From the NCBI GenBank assembly GCA_009843865.1, contig VYCQ01000009.1, forward strand, positions 1-35,712: DNA of 35,712 bases. The letters are read 5' to 3'. The position numbers and the translations under genes were made by a program. Origin of the DNA: Acidimicrobiia bacterium. Lineage in GTDB: Bacteria; Actinomycetota; Acidimicrobiia; Acidimicrobiales; Bin134. The notes beneath the pieces were generated by a model, which saw only the letters and a program-made list of their open reading frames with translations, had not been told where the DNA came from and did no database searches. Numbering within the stretch: the stretch's first letter is position 1; each line of letters starts with the position of its first letter. Below, one piece after another: positions 8,745 through 16,100 of this stretch.

Positions 8745-10054
8745 ACACTGTGAGTTCGTCGACCACACAGGTCTCACAAATTCATCAGCAGTTTGACAAA
8801 CAACAGTTTGATAAGGTGGTTTTGGCTTATTCGGGTGGGTTGGACACCTCGGTTATCCTGCGCTGGTTGCAACAAACCTATGGCTGCGAGGTAGTGACCT
8901 TCACTGCTGATTTAGGCCAAGGGGAGGAGCTGGCATTTGCCAAGGCTAAAGCTGAGGCCATGGGCATTAGGCAGATATATGTCGAAGACCTGCGTGAGCA
9001 GTTTGTGTCTGAGTACGTGTTTCCTATGTTTCGGGCTAATGCCATATATGAGGGTGAGTACTTGCTTGGCACTTCTATTGCGCGGCCATTAATCGCTAAG
9101 CGGTTGGTGGAGATTGCAGTTGAAACCGGGGCTGATGCCATCGCCCATGGTGCCACCGGTAAGGGTAATGACCAAGTTCGCTTTGAGTTGGGGGCTTATG
9201 CTTTAAATCCTGGTATCAAGGTTGTTGCCCCCTGGCGGATTTGGGATTTGAGTTCAAGGGAGAAGCTCATGGCTTATGCGGCTGAGCATGGTATTCCCAT
9301 TGAGGCCGAGCGAGAGGGGGGATCGCCGTTTTCTATGGATGCCAATTTATTGCACATCTCTTATGAAGGAGGCCCGCTGGAAGATCCATGGTTGGCACCT
9401 CCTGATGACATGTGGCTTTGGTCGGTAGCACCCGAGCATGCTCCCGCTACACCTACTGAGGTTGAACTTACCTTTCAGGCGGGTGACATAGTGGCCATTA
9501 ATGGTGTGAATCTCAGTCCGGCGACAGTGCTTAGCGAGCTAAATCGGTTAGGTGGGGCTAACGGCGTTGGGCGTCTGGATATAGTCGAAAATCGCTATGT
9601 AGGCATGAAATCTCGGGGTTGCTATGAATCTCCGGGTGGTACCATCATGGTTAAAGCGCATAGGGCAATGGAAAGCCTCACTTTGGATCGTGAGGTGGCT
9701 CACCTCAAAGACGAGCTGATGTCGCGTTATGCAAGCTTGGTTTATAACGGCTACTGGTGGAGTCCTGAGCGGGCTATGTTACAAGCCGCCATTGACCACT
9801 CTCAGGTGCGGGTAAACGGGAACGTGCGGCTCAAGCTATATCGTGGTTCAGTTACGGTTACCGGTAGGTGTTCTGACGACAGCTTGTTTGACAAGGCGAT
9901 TGCCACCTTTGAAGAAGACCAAGGTGCCTATCGACAAGCTGATGCTGAGGGTTTCATCAAGCTGAATGCTTTGCGGCTTCGCACTCTGGCCCAAAGAGGA
10001 GTAGTGGCTCAACGAGAAGAAGGTGCCCACAGGGGAGAAGGTGATTCGTCGTGA
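8741..10054 (+). CDS. argG: Argininosuccinate synthase
   Basis: This 437-aa enzyme joins citrulline and aspartate using ATP. The PP-loop YSGGLDTS is at 30-37. [28 protein letters not shown] and [18 protein letters not shown] are canonical. The N-terminus is about 24 residues longer than usual, Ser/Thr/Gln-rich, and carries an imperfect 15-bp tandem duplication encoding QQFDK twice (8786-8815). The start GTG at 8741 has AAGGAG six bases upstream (8730-8735) and overlaps argR as GTGA. The C-terminal tail past residue 420 is hydrophilic and probably disordered. Confidence 0.95.
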   Translation: MNTVSSSTTQVSQIHQQFDKQQFDKVVLAYSGGLDTSVILRWLQQTYGCEVVTFTADLGQGEELAFAKAKAEAMGIRQIYVEDLREQFVSEYVFPMFRANAIYEGEYLLGTSIARPLIAKRLVEIAVETGADAIAHGATGKGNDQVRFELGAYALNPGIKVVAPWRIWDLSSREKLMAYAAEHGIPIEAEREGGSPFSMDANLLHISYEGGPLEDPWLAPPDDMWLWSVAPEHAPATPTEVELTFQAGDIVAINGVNLSPATVLSELNRLGGANGVGRLDIVENRYVGMKSRGCYESPGGTIMVKAHRAMESLTLDREVAHLKDELMSRYASLVYNGYWWSPERAMLQAAIDHSQVRVNGNVRLKLYRGSVTVTGRCSDDSLFDKAIATFEEDQGAYRQADAEGFIKLNALRLRTLAQRGVVAQREEGAHRGEGDSS

Positions 10055-11430
10055 CCACTCTTTGGCATGGCAGGTTTGCAGATGACCCCGCAGAGGAGTT
10101 GATGGCTTACACGGCCAGCATTGGTTTTGATGAGCGCTTAGCTGCTGATGACATTGCGGGTTCGCGCGCCCATGTGAAGATGTTGGCACAGGTAGGCTTG
10201 CTCAGCGATTCTGAGGCTGATCAGGTTTTGGCAGCGCTTGAACAGATCGAGGCTGAGCTAGCAGCAGGCGTGCTTGTTTTTGAGTCAAGCGATGAAGACA
10301 TCCATACCGTGGTTGAGCGTCGGGTGACCGAGCTAGCTGGTGTTGCTGGTGCTAAACTGCACACAGGGCGTAGTCGCAACGATCAGATAGCCACCGCTCT
10401 GCGGTTGTTTGCTAAGCGGGAGCTAGCAGTTATTGCCGCAGATGTGTTGAGCTTGCAAGAGGTGTTGTTGGAGCGGGCAATCCAAGCTGGTGACAGCTAT
10501 CTGCCCGGCTACACCCACCTTCAGCGGGCGCAGCCAGTGTTGTTAGCCCATCATTTGTTGGCACATGGCTGGGCACTAGCGAGGGATGTGCAACGTCTTG
10601 GCGATGCTCGTGCTCGTTTAGACACGAGCCCGTTGGGTGCAGGTGCATTAGCTGGTTCTTCGCTGCCTTTAAATCCAGAAGCTACTGCTTTGGAGCTGGG
10701 TTTTGGGGGTGTTTTTGAGAACTCTATGGATGCTGTGTCGGATCGGGATTTCGTAGCTGAGAGTTTGTTTGTTTTGGCCTTGATTGGCATTCACCTGTCT
10801 CGATTGGGTGAGGAGATTGTGTGGTGGACTTCAGAAGAGGTGGCTTTCGCCAGCTTGGATGATGCGTATGCCACCGGCAGTTCCATGCTGCCGCAGAAGA
10901 AAAACCCCGATATAGCTGAGCTGGCTAGGGCCAAAGCAGGTCGGCTTATCGGCAACCTTACTGGCTTGTTGGCCACGCTTAAAGGACTGCCGTTGGCCTA
11001 CAACCGCGATCTTCAAGAAGATAAAGAGCCGCTGTTTGATTCTGTGGATCAGGTGCGTTTGGGGCTTCGGGCCATCGTTGGGCTGATGAGCACGATCACC
11101 TTTGATGTTCAAGCAATGGCCGCGGCCGCCGATGCGCCATCTTTGGCGGCTATTGATCTGGTGGAGTGGTTGGTGGCTGATGGTATGGCTTTTCGTGATG
11201 CTCATGGTGTAGTGGGCGAATTGGTGCGGCGTAGTTTGGATGGCGAAGCATCGCTGGTGGACTTAGTTCGAGCCGATCTCAGGTTGGGTAACCAAGCCGC
11301 TGAATTGCTCAATCCGGGTGTAGCTGTAGGCCGTCGTAGCACACAGGGAGGAGCGGGAACGGTTCCGTTGGATGCTCAGCTTGAGCATTTTCGTGCTGCA
11401 CTTGTGGAGGATCGGGCTCGTTTTGGGTAA
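10051..11430 (+). CDS. argH: Argininosuccinate lyase
   Basis: This 459-aa member of the fumarase/aspartase superfamily splits argininosuccinate into arginine and fumarate, the last step of the pathway. It starts with the typical [37 protein letters not shown]-like [16 protein letters not shown], and the mobile active-site loop [12 protein letters not shown] (276-287) are visible. GTG at 10051 overlaps the argG stop (GTGA). It is the last gene of the operon; mpg follows without an overlap. Confidence 0.95.
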   Translation: MTTLWHGRFADDPAEELMAYTASIGFDERLAADDIAGSRAHVKMLAQVGLLSDSEADQVLAALEQIEAELAAGVLVFESSDEDIHTVVERRVTELAGVAGAKLHTGRSRNDQIATALRLFAKRELAVIAADVLSLQEVLLERAIQAGDSYLPGYTHLQRAQPVLLAHHLLAHGWALARDVQRLGDARARLDTSPLGAGALAGSSLPLNPEATALELGFGGVFENSMDAVSDRDFVAESLFVLALIGIHLSRLGEEIVWWTSEEVAFASLDDAYATGSSMLPQKKNPDIAELARAKAGRLIGNLTGLLATLKGLPLAYNRDLQEDKEPLFDSVDQVRLGLRAIVGLMSTITFDVQAMAAAADAPSLAAIDLVEWLVADGMAFRDAHGVVGELVRRSLDGEASLVDLVRADLRLGNQAAELLNPGVAVGRRSTQGGAGTVPLDAQLEHFRAALVEDRARFG

Positions 11431-11502
11431 GTGGCAATTACAACTCAGCATGTTTGTTGTGCTGTGCATCGCTTTGTATTTGCGTGTTGCTTTGTATGTG
11501 CC

Positions 11503-12072
11503 ATGAGGCTACCTAGAGATTTTTACGCCCGTAGCCCGCTTGAGGTAGGTCCTGAGCTGTTAAATAAGGTGTTTGTGGCTGGGCATTGTCAGGGCCGCAT
11601 CGTGGAGGTGGAGGCTTATGGGGGTGGCAACGATCCGGCTAGTCATGGTTATCGTGGCATGACACTGCGTACCGAGGTGATGTTTGGCCCTCCGGGGCAT
11701 TTGTATGTGTATTTCACCTACGGTATGCACTGGTGTGCCAACGTTGTTTGTGGGGACGAAGGTGAATGCAGCGCGGTTCTTCTTAGGGCGCTCACCCCGT
11801 TAATGGGCATTGCTGAAATGCGCGAGCGCCGTTTTAAAGCACGCCGCGATCGCGACCTGTGCAGTGGTCCGGCTAAGCTCGCCGCTGCGTTTGGAGTCGA
11901 CGGTTCAGCTAATGGTGCTGATCTAGTTCGCGCAACCGAGGGTATCTCAGTGCTTGATGATATGATCCCACCACCATCCCAACCGGGTTGCTCAGCTCGT
12001 ATCGGTATTACTAGAGCTACCGACAGGCTCTGGCGTTGGTACGTCCCTGATTGCCTAGACCTTTCTTGCTAG
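11503..12072 (+). CDS. mpg: DNA-3-methyladenine (alkyladenine) glycosylase, AAG family
   Basis: This 189-aa base-excision repair glycosylase removes alkylated purines. The AAG core is clear: GRIVEVEAYGG holds the catalytic-type Glu, followed by DPASHGYRGMTLRTEVMFGPPGHLYVYFTYGMHWCANVV. LCSGPAKLAAAFGV is also typical. ATG at 11503 begins directly at MRLPRDFYARSPLEVG, where family similarity starts. The frame stays open back to a GTG at 11431, but that adds 24 Cys-rich unconserved residues. An argH-mpg neighbourhood is also known from mycobacteria. Confidence 0.9.
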   Translation: MRLPRDFYARSPLEVGPELLNKVFVAGHCQGRIVEVEAYGGGNDPASHGYRGMTLRTEVMFGPPGHLYVYFTYGMHWCANVVCGDEGECSAVLLRALTPLMGIAEMRERRFKARRDRDLCSGPAKLAAAFGVDGSANGADLVRATEGISVLDDMIPPPSQPGCSARIGITRATDRLWRWYVPDCLDLSC

Positions 12073-12452
12073 CTAGCGAAGCCGTGTTTGCAGCCACCTT
12101 GGCAGGTTTTCACGATTGGTTTTCTTGGGTGGTGTTGTTTGCCAATGCGGGTGCTGGCGTTTGGTCGCTAGCAGCTCACTATCAGCAACGGTTCAGGCGT
12201 TGGGCTTTGTGGGCTTTCATCGTGTTGGCTCAAACAAGCGTGTTCGCTCAGGTGATAGTGGGGGTAGTGTATGAGAACCGCAGCAGTTTGGACCCGGGTG
12301 ATCTACACCGTCTTTATGGCTTTGCGGCAATAGCTGGGGTAGCCATTCTTTACGCGTATCGATCTCATCTGGTAGATCGTCGTGAGCTGCTTTACGCTGG
12401 TGGTAGTTTTTTTCTGGCAGGTTTAGCTATCCGCGCCATGATTCTCACATAA
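12051..12452 (+). CDS. Small four-helix membrane protein, unknown function
   Basis: I do not recognise this protein. The 133-aa frame is very hydrophobic, with about four predicted membrane segments near residues 23-44, 50-74, 84-105 and 111-132. Short loops carry Arg clusters (QQRFRRW, HLVDRRE). Histidines occur at or near segment ends (HDWF, AAHY, DLHRLYG), which would allow metal or haem binding, but there is no recognised motif. The start is uncertain: TTG at 12051 overlaps mpg by 22 bases, and TTG at 12066 would overlap by 7. Tight coupling to mpg suggests co-transcription. Confidence 0.6.
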   Translation: MPRPFLLASEAVFAATLAGFHDWFSWVVLFANAGAGVWSLAAHYQQRFRRWALWAFIVLAQTSVFAQVIVGVVYENRSSLDPGDLHRLYGFAAIAGVAILYAYRSHLVDRRELLYAGGSFFLAGLAIRAMILT

Positions 12453-12489
12453 TCCGTCAGGTTATGCTGGACCATAAGGCCCAAGCGGG

Positions 12490-12726
12490 CTAGAGGTTGA
12501 TGACGGGGCAGGTCAGTGTGCGGGTGATGCCATCCACCATTTGGATTTGGCTGACTACTAGTCGACCTAGCTGATCCATGGACTCGGCCTCAGCCTTGGC
12601 GATCACGTCATAAGGGCCGGTCATGACCTCTGAGACCACCACGCCTTCAATCTCTCGGATGGCTTCGGCTACCTGACGAGCCTTGTCCATTTCAGTTTGA
12701 ATAAGAACGTATGAGCTGACATCCAC
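12490..12726 (-). CDS. Stand-alone Lrp/AsnC ligand-binding (RAM) domain protein
   Basis: This 78-aa protein equals only the effector-binding, oligomerising half of Lrp/AsnC regulators, without the helix-turn-helix. It shows SSYVLIQTEMDKARQVAEAI, then EGVVVSEVMTGPYDVIAKAEA, then the glycine-rich turn and a final ITRTLTCPVINL strand. Single RAM-domain proteins are common in actinobacteria and may bind amino acids. A role near the arginine genes is only suggested by proximity. The start is GTG at 12726, with GGAGG (12736-12740 on the minus strand) nine bases upstream. It is divergent from galE. Confidence 0.87.
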   Translation of the reverse strand: MDVSSYVLIQTEMDKARQVAEAIREIEGVVVSEVMTGPYDVIAKAEAESMDQLGRLVVSQIQMVDGITRTLTCPVINL

Positions 12727-12849
12727 TTGGCTACACCTCCATTTGGGTGCTTTGATGTTATCCGAGTAATGGCTGCTTTGCGCATCCGCGCCTTAAGTAT
12801 TGCTGTGATGACATCGCTAGGCATGGCTAAAGGCTCGTATGGTTTTAAC

Positions 12850-13896
12850 ATGGTCGCAGGTGTACATGATCGCCATGTTGAGAAGGTGTTGGTAACCGGT
12901 GGGGCAGGTTTTGTTGGTAGCCATATGTGTGTGGCTTTGTTGGAAGCTGGCCATGAGGTAGCTGTGATCGATAGCTTGGAGAACTCATCTAGTGTCGCAT
13001 TAGATGCCGTGGCCGAAATCACCGGGCAGCGACCTGTTTTGGTGGTGGGTGACTGTCGTCATCGCAGTGCTTTAGATCAGGTCATGTCGTGTATGCGTCC
13101 CAGCGTGGTTTTGCACTTCGCGGGGCTTAAGTCGGTTGCTGAATCTGTAGTAGACCCTTTGCGCTACTATCGCCACAATTTCCAAACTACAGCTCAATTG
13201 CTAGCTGCTATGAAGCGCAACGAGGTGTTTCGGATTGTTTTTTCCTCGTCGGCCACCGTATATGGCGATCCTGAAGTGTTGCCGGTATCCGAGACGGTTC
13301 AAACCCAACCGGCAAACCCTTATGGGGCCACCAAGCTGTTGGTTGAGCAGATGATCGCAGATGTGGTGCGGGCTGATTCCCGTTGGTCGGCAGTCTTGTT
13401 GCGCTATTTCAATCCGGTGGGAGCTCATCGCAGCGGACTCATCGGCGAGGATCCAACTCATCCCCCCGCCAACTTGATGCCGTACCTCTTGCAGGTAGCA
13501 GTTGGCCGTTATGATGCCTTGCCGCTTTGTGGCACCGACTATCCCACCCCTGACGGCACGGCGCTGCGTGATTACATTCATGTGATGGACTTAGCTGAAG
13601 GTCACTTAGCAGCCATGGAATATTTGCAGGGTGCCTCAAGCGGCACGTATACCTTCAATTTAGGCACTGGGAGAGCTACTTCGGTGTTGGAGTTGATCGG
13701 TGTCATGCGCGAAGTCACAGGTCTAGAGTTGCCTTACGTTCAGCACGAACGGCGTTCAGGCGATGTTGCGGCATTGTGGGCTGATCCTAGCAAAGCGAAG
13801 CGGGAATTGGGATGGGTAGCTAACCGCAGCCTGGCTGACATGTGCCGTGACGGATGGGCATGGCAATCTAAACACCCAAACGGCTACTGCTCTTAA
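12850..13896 (+). CDS. galE: UDP-glucose 4-epimerase
   Basis: This extended short-chain dehydrogenase interconverts UDP-glucose and UDP-galactose for surface glycans. The NAD-binding VLVTGGAGFVGSH is at the N-terminus. SSSATVYGDP gives the catalytic Ser near 133, and the YGATK motif gives Tyr158 and Lys162. The UDP-sugar contact LRYFNPVGAH and the C-terminal HERRSGDVA are canonical. The start is uncertain: ATG 12850 (MVAGVHDRHVEKVL) gives 348 aa. ATG 12823 and GTG 12886 are alternatives, and the frame is open back to 12727 with residues of no family character. Confidence 0.9.
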   Translation: MVAGVHDRHVEKVLVTGGAGFVGSHMCVALLEAGHEVAVIDSLENSSSVALDAVAEITGQRPVLVVGDCRHRSALDQVMSCMRPSVVLHFAGLKSVAESVVDPLRYYRHNFQTTAQLLAAMKRNEVFRIVFSSSATVYGDPEVLPVSETVQTQPANPYGATKLLVEQMIADVVRADSRWSAVLLRYFNPVGAHRSGLIGEDPTHPPANLMPYLLQVAVGRYDALPLCGTDYPTPDGTALRDYIHVMDLAEGHLAAMEYLQGASSGTYTFNLGTGRATSVLELIGVMREVTGLELPYVQHERRSGDVAALWADPSKAKRELGWVANRSLADMCRDGWAWQSKHPNGYCS

Positions 13897-13948
13897 GTGC
13901 CTAATTAATTGCTTATCTTAGAGTGAGGCAATATCTACTAGGACCAGC

Positions 13949-14215
13949 TCAATTTGTTCCGGCATCTGCACCGGCATCTGCATTGCTAGCTGAAGTTAAA
14001 AATGAGGGAGTACCCATATCTATTTCAGAGCCCAGCCTGAGTTGGGTGGCTTGGTTGTCTACAAGGTTAAACAGCACCCTTTGCCCTTGGCGCAACATCC
14101 GAAATACTGAACCTTCTAGGGCATTTGTAGCTAGGTCGAACTCGGCCATGTCTGTGTCGCGTACCACCACACCGGTTTTGGTGGTTGGGTCGTATGCTTT
14201 GATCACGCCCTGCAT
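13949..14215 (-). CDS. Degenerate cold-shock-domain protein without RNP motifs
   Basis: This 88-aa protein follows the cold-shock layout: M.GVIK.YDP at the start, a central loop, and the closing strand LRQGQRVLFNLVDN. The RNA-binding motifs are gone. The KGFGFI position reads KTGVVV, and the VFVH position reads EFDL. None of the stacking aromatics remains except Tyr and Phe at unrelated sites. A tail of Ala/Asp/Gly follows residue 70. The fold assignment is from pattern only. The start ATG at 14215 has AAGGA before it. Two 15-bp tandem repeats (14234-14263) lie in the leader. Confidence 0.65.
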   Translation of the reverse strand: MQGVIKAYDPTTKTGVVVRDTDMAEFDLATNALEGSVFRMLRQGQRVLFNLVDNQATQLRLGSEIDMGTPSFLTSASNADAGADAGTN

Positions 14216-14233
14216 GATGATTCCTTTTACAGT

Positions 14234-14263
14234 GATTCTGTTTGCTGAGATTCTGCTTGCTGA
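14234..14263. repeat. 15-bp tandem direct repeat in the gap between two divergent genes
   Basis: GATTCTGTTTGCTGA (14234-14248) is followed directly by GATTCTGCTTGCTGA (14249-14263), with one mismatch. The pair lies 19 bases upstream of the minus-strand cold-shock-like gene start, probably in its 5' leader, and about 80 bases before the plus-strand DAK2 gene. It may be a regulator site or only slippage. Confidence 0.8.
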
Positions 14264-14345
14264 TGATCTGGGACGAACTCAGGATAACTGTTGGATGTGG
14301 CAGTTCGCGAGTTAACCCGGCGCAACTAGGTATTATCGCGGGGTT

Positions 14346-16100
14346 ATGGCGCTAAATCACCTAGATGCCTTTGAGATGCGGGCCACTATGGCGTGGTTTC
14401 GAGATGCATTGGCTACTCATCGAGGTTGGCTGAATCAGTTGAACGTGTATCCCGTGCCCGATGGTGACACCGGTACCAACATGGCTTTGACCTTAGAATC
14501 TGTGGTGGGCGAAGTGTCTGGTGTGTCAGACGATATGGCTGCGGTGTGTGGGGCTATCAGCCATGGGTCGCTTATGGGGGCTAGGGGCAATTCAGGGGTG
14601 ATCTTGTCGCAGATCTTGCGGGCGCTGGCCAACTATGTGGCTGAGGTGGGTTATTTGGATGCAGCCGTTCTTGCTGAGGCGCTTAAACGGGCTTCAGTAG
14701 CTGCTGATGCAGCGGTATCGGTTCCTGTGGAGGGCACTATCTTGACGGTGGTGCGTGATGTGGCCAACGCTGCTGTGCAACAAGTTGCAGATGAAGAAGC
14801 TACTAATGATGCAACAGGGGGCAAATTCACAGCAAACAGCGCCGGGGCTCTTGTTGATTTGGTGAACCGGTGTTTGCAGGTTGGTAGGGATTCGCTGGCT
14901 CGCACACCTGAGCTGTTGCCACAGTTAGCTCGGGCCAGGGTGGTAGATGCGGGCGGTGCAGGGTTTGTGCTGTTGTTAGATGCTTTAGCCACAGCAATTG
15001 ATGGGCGTGAGTTGCCGGAACCGCCGAGTGTAGATGCTGGGGTTGGGGTGGGTGCAGCTATCAGCGACTCTGATGGTGCTGTCGATTCAGACTCCGAGTT
15101 AGATGCTGGAGCCTTCCGCTATGAGGTGATGTTTTTTTTGGAAGCCCCTGATGATGGCGTTGCTGAGTTCCGTCAGGCTTGGGATGAGTTGGGGGACTCC
15201 ATCGTGATTGTGGGTGGCGATGGTTTGTGGAACTGCCACATTCATAGCAATCAAATTGGTGCCAGCATTGAAGCTGGAATTGCGGTAGGTCGTCCTTTTG
15301 AGATTCGAGTGACCGATTTGTTTGAACAAGTGGAGCACATTGAGTCGCTCGTTGAAACACCGGCGAGTAGCGCGATCACCATTTTGGGGGGTACCGCTTC
15401 GGGCGGTAATCTTGAATCAAGTTTATCGGGTGAAACTAAAGCTGTTCGAACTGCGGTGGTGGCGGTGTCAGTAGGATCGGGTGTGCGTCGCATCTTTGAA
15501 TCCTTGGGTGTGGGGGCCATCATCGCTGGCGGTCAGACCATGAACCCAGCAACTGAGGACTTTGTGCAAGCAGTGGAACTGCTAGGTTTTCAAGAGGTTA
15601 TTGTGCTGCCCAATAACAAAAACATCGTGCCCGTAGCCGAACAGGTGGATGCTTGTGTTGAAGCCATCGTGAAGGTGGTGCCTACTCGTGCAATAGTCGA
15701 GGGGTTGGCCGCGTTAGTGGTTTATGACCCTTTGGCTAGCGCCGCGCAAAACTGTGAGGCCATGTCTGATGCAGCCGCTGAGGCAGTTACTGGTGAGGTA
15801 ACCCGGGCAGTGCGAGACACTCAAAGTGAAATAGGCCACATCGTCAAGGGACAATGGTTAGGTCTAGATCGCCAAGGTCTACGAGTGGTGGCTTCAAGCC
15901 TCCTCGAAGCCACCACTGATTTATTAGAGGAGCTTTTGTGTGAGGATCATGAGCTGCTGACGGTTATCTATGGAGCCGATGCCACCTTGGCTCAAGTAGA
16001 AGAACTGCGCGGTTGGCTGGCAGAGAACCATCCTGAGGTAGAAATGGAAGTTCACGAGGGAAACCAACCGTTGTATCCGTTTTATCTGGGAGTAGAGTGA
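14346..16100 (+). CDS. DAK2-domain protein, FakA/YloV family (probable fatty-acid kinase subunit)
   Basis: This 584-aa protein has an N-terminal DhaL-type nucleotide-binding domain: NVYPVPDGDTGTNM holds the metal-binding Asp cluster, and HGSLMGARGNSGVILSQ follows. After an acidic, Ser/Asp/Gly-rich linker (about 230-256) comes the C-terminal half shared with FakA, with ending YPFYLGVE. In Firmicutes FakA works with DegV-type FakB proteins to phosphorylate fatty acids for PlsX/PlsY. No fakB is in the window, but plsX and acpP lie downstream. TATTAT (14331-14336) sits nine bases before ATG, so the mRNA may have almost no leader. It ends in a GTGA overlap with recG. Confidence 0.87.
   Translation: MALNHLDAFEMRATMAWFRDALATHRGWLNQLNVYPVPDGDTGTNMALTLESVVGEVSGVSDDMAAVCGAISHGSLMGARGNSGVILSQILRALANYVAEVGYLDAAVLAEALKRASVAADAAVSVPVEGTILTVVRDVANAAVQQVADEEATNDATGGKFTANSAGALVDLVNRCLQVGRDSLARTPELLPQLARARVVDAGGAGFVLLLDALATAIDGRELPEPPSVDAGVGVGAAISDSDGAVDSDSELDAGAFRYEVMFFLEAPDDGVAEFRQAWDELGDSIVIVGGDGLWNCHIHSNQIGASIEAGIAVGRPFEIRVTDLFEQVEHIESLVETPASSAITILGGTASGGNLESSLSGETKAVRTAVVAVSVGSGVRRIFESLGVGAIIAGGQTMNPATEDFVQAVELLGFQEVIVLPNNKNIVPVAEQVDACVEAIVKVVPTRAIVEGLAALVVYDPLASAAQNCEAMSDAAAEAVTGEVTRAVRDTQSEIGHIVKGQWLGLDRQGLRVVASSLLEATTDLLEELLCEDHELLTVIYGADATLAQVEELRGWLAENHPEVEMEVHEGNQPLYPFYLGVE

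Noticed and set aside
11431-11502. Cys-rich N-terminal extension of Mpg that might suggest a metal site
   Set aside because: No family similarity; ATG 11503 begins exactly at the conserved segment.
13897-13948. Possible terminator between the convergent galE and cold-shock-like genes
   Set aside because: ATTGC/GCAAT can pair, but the stem is short, the inner part does not pair well and there is no T-run.
13923-14315. Plus-strand frame of 130 aa
   Set aside because: It is antisense to the cold-shock-like gene, which has a good start, ribosome site and protein pattern.
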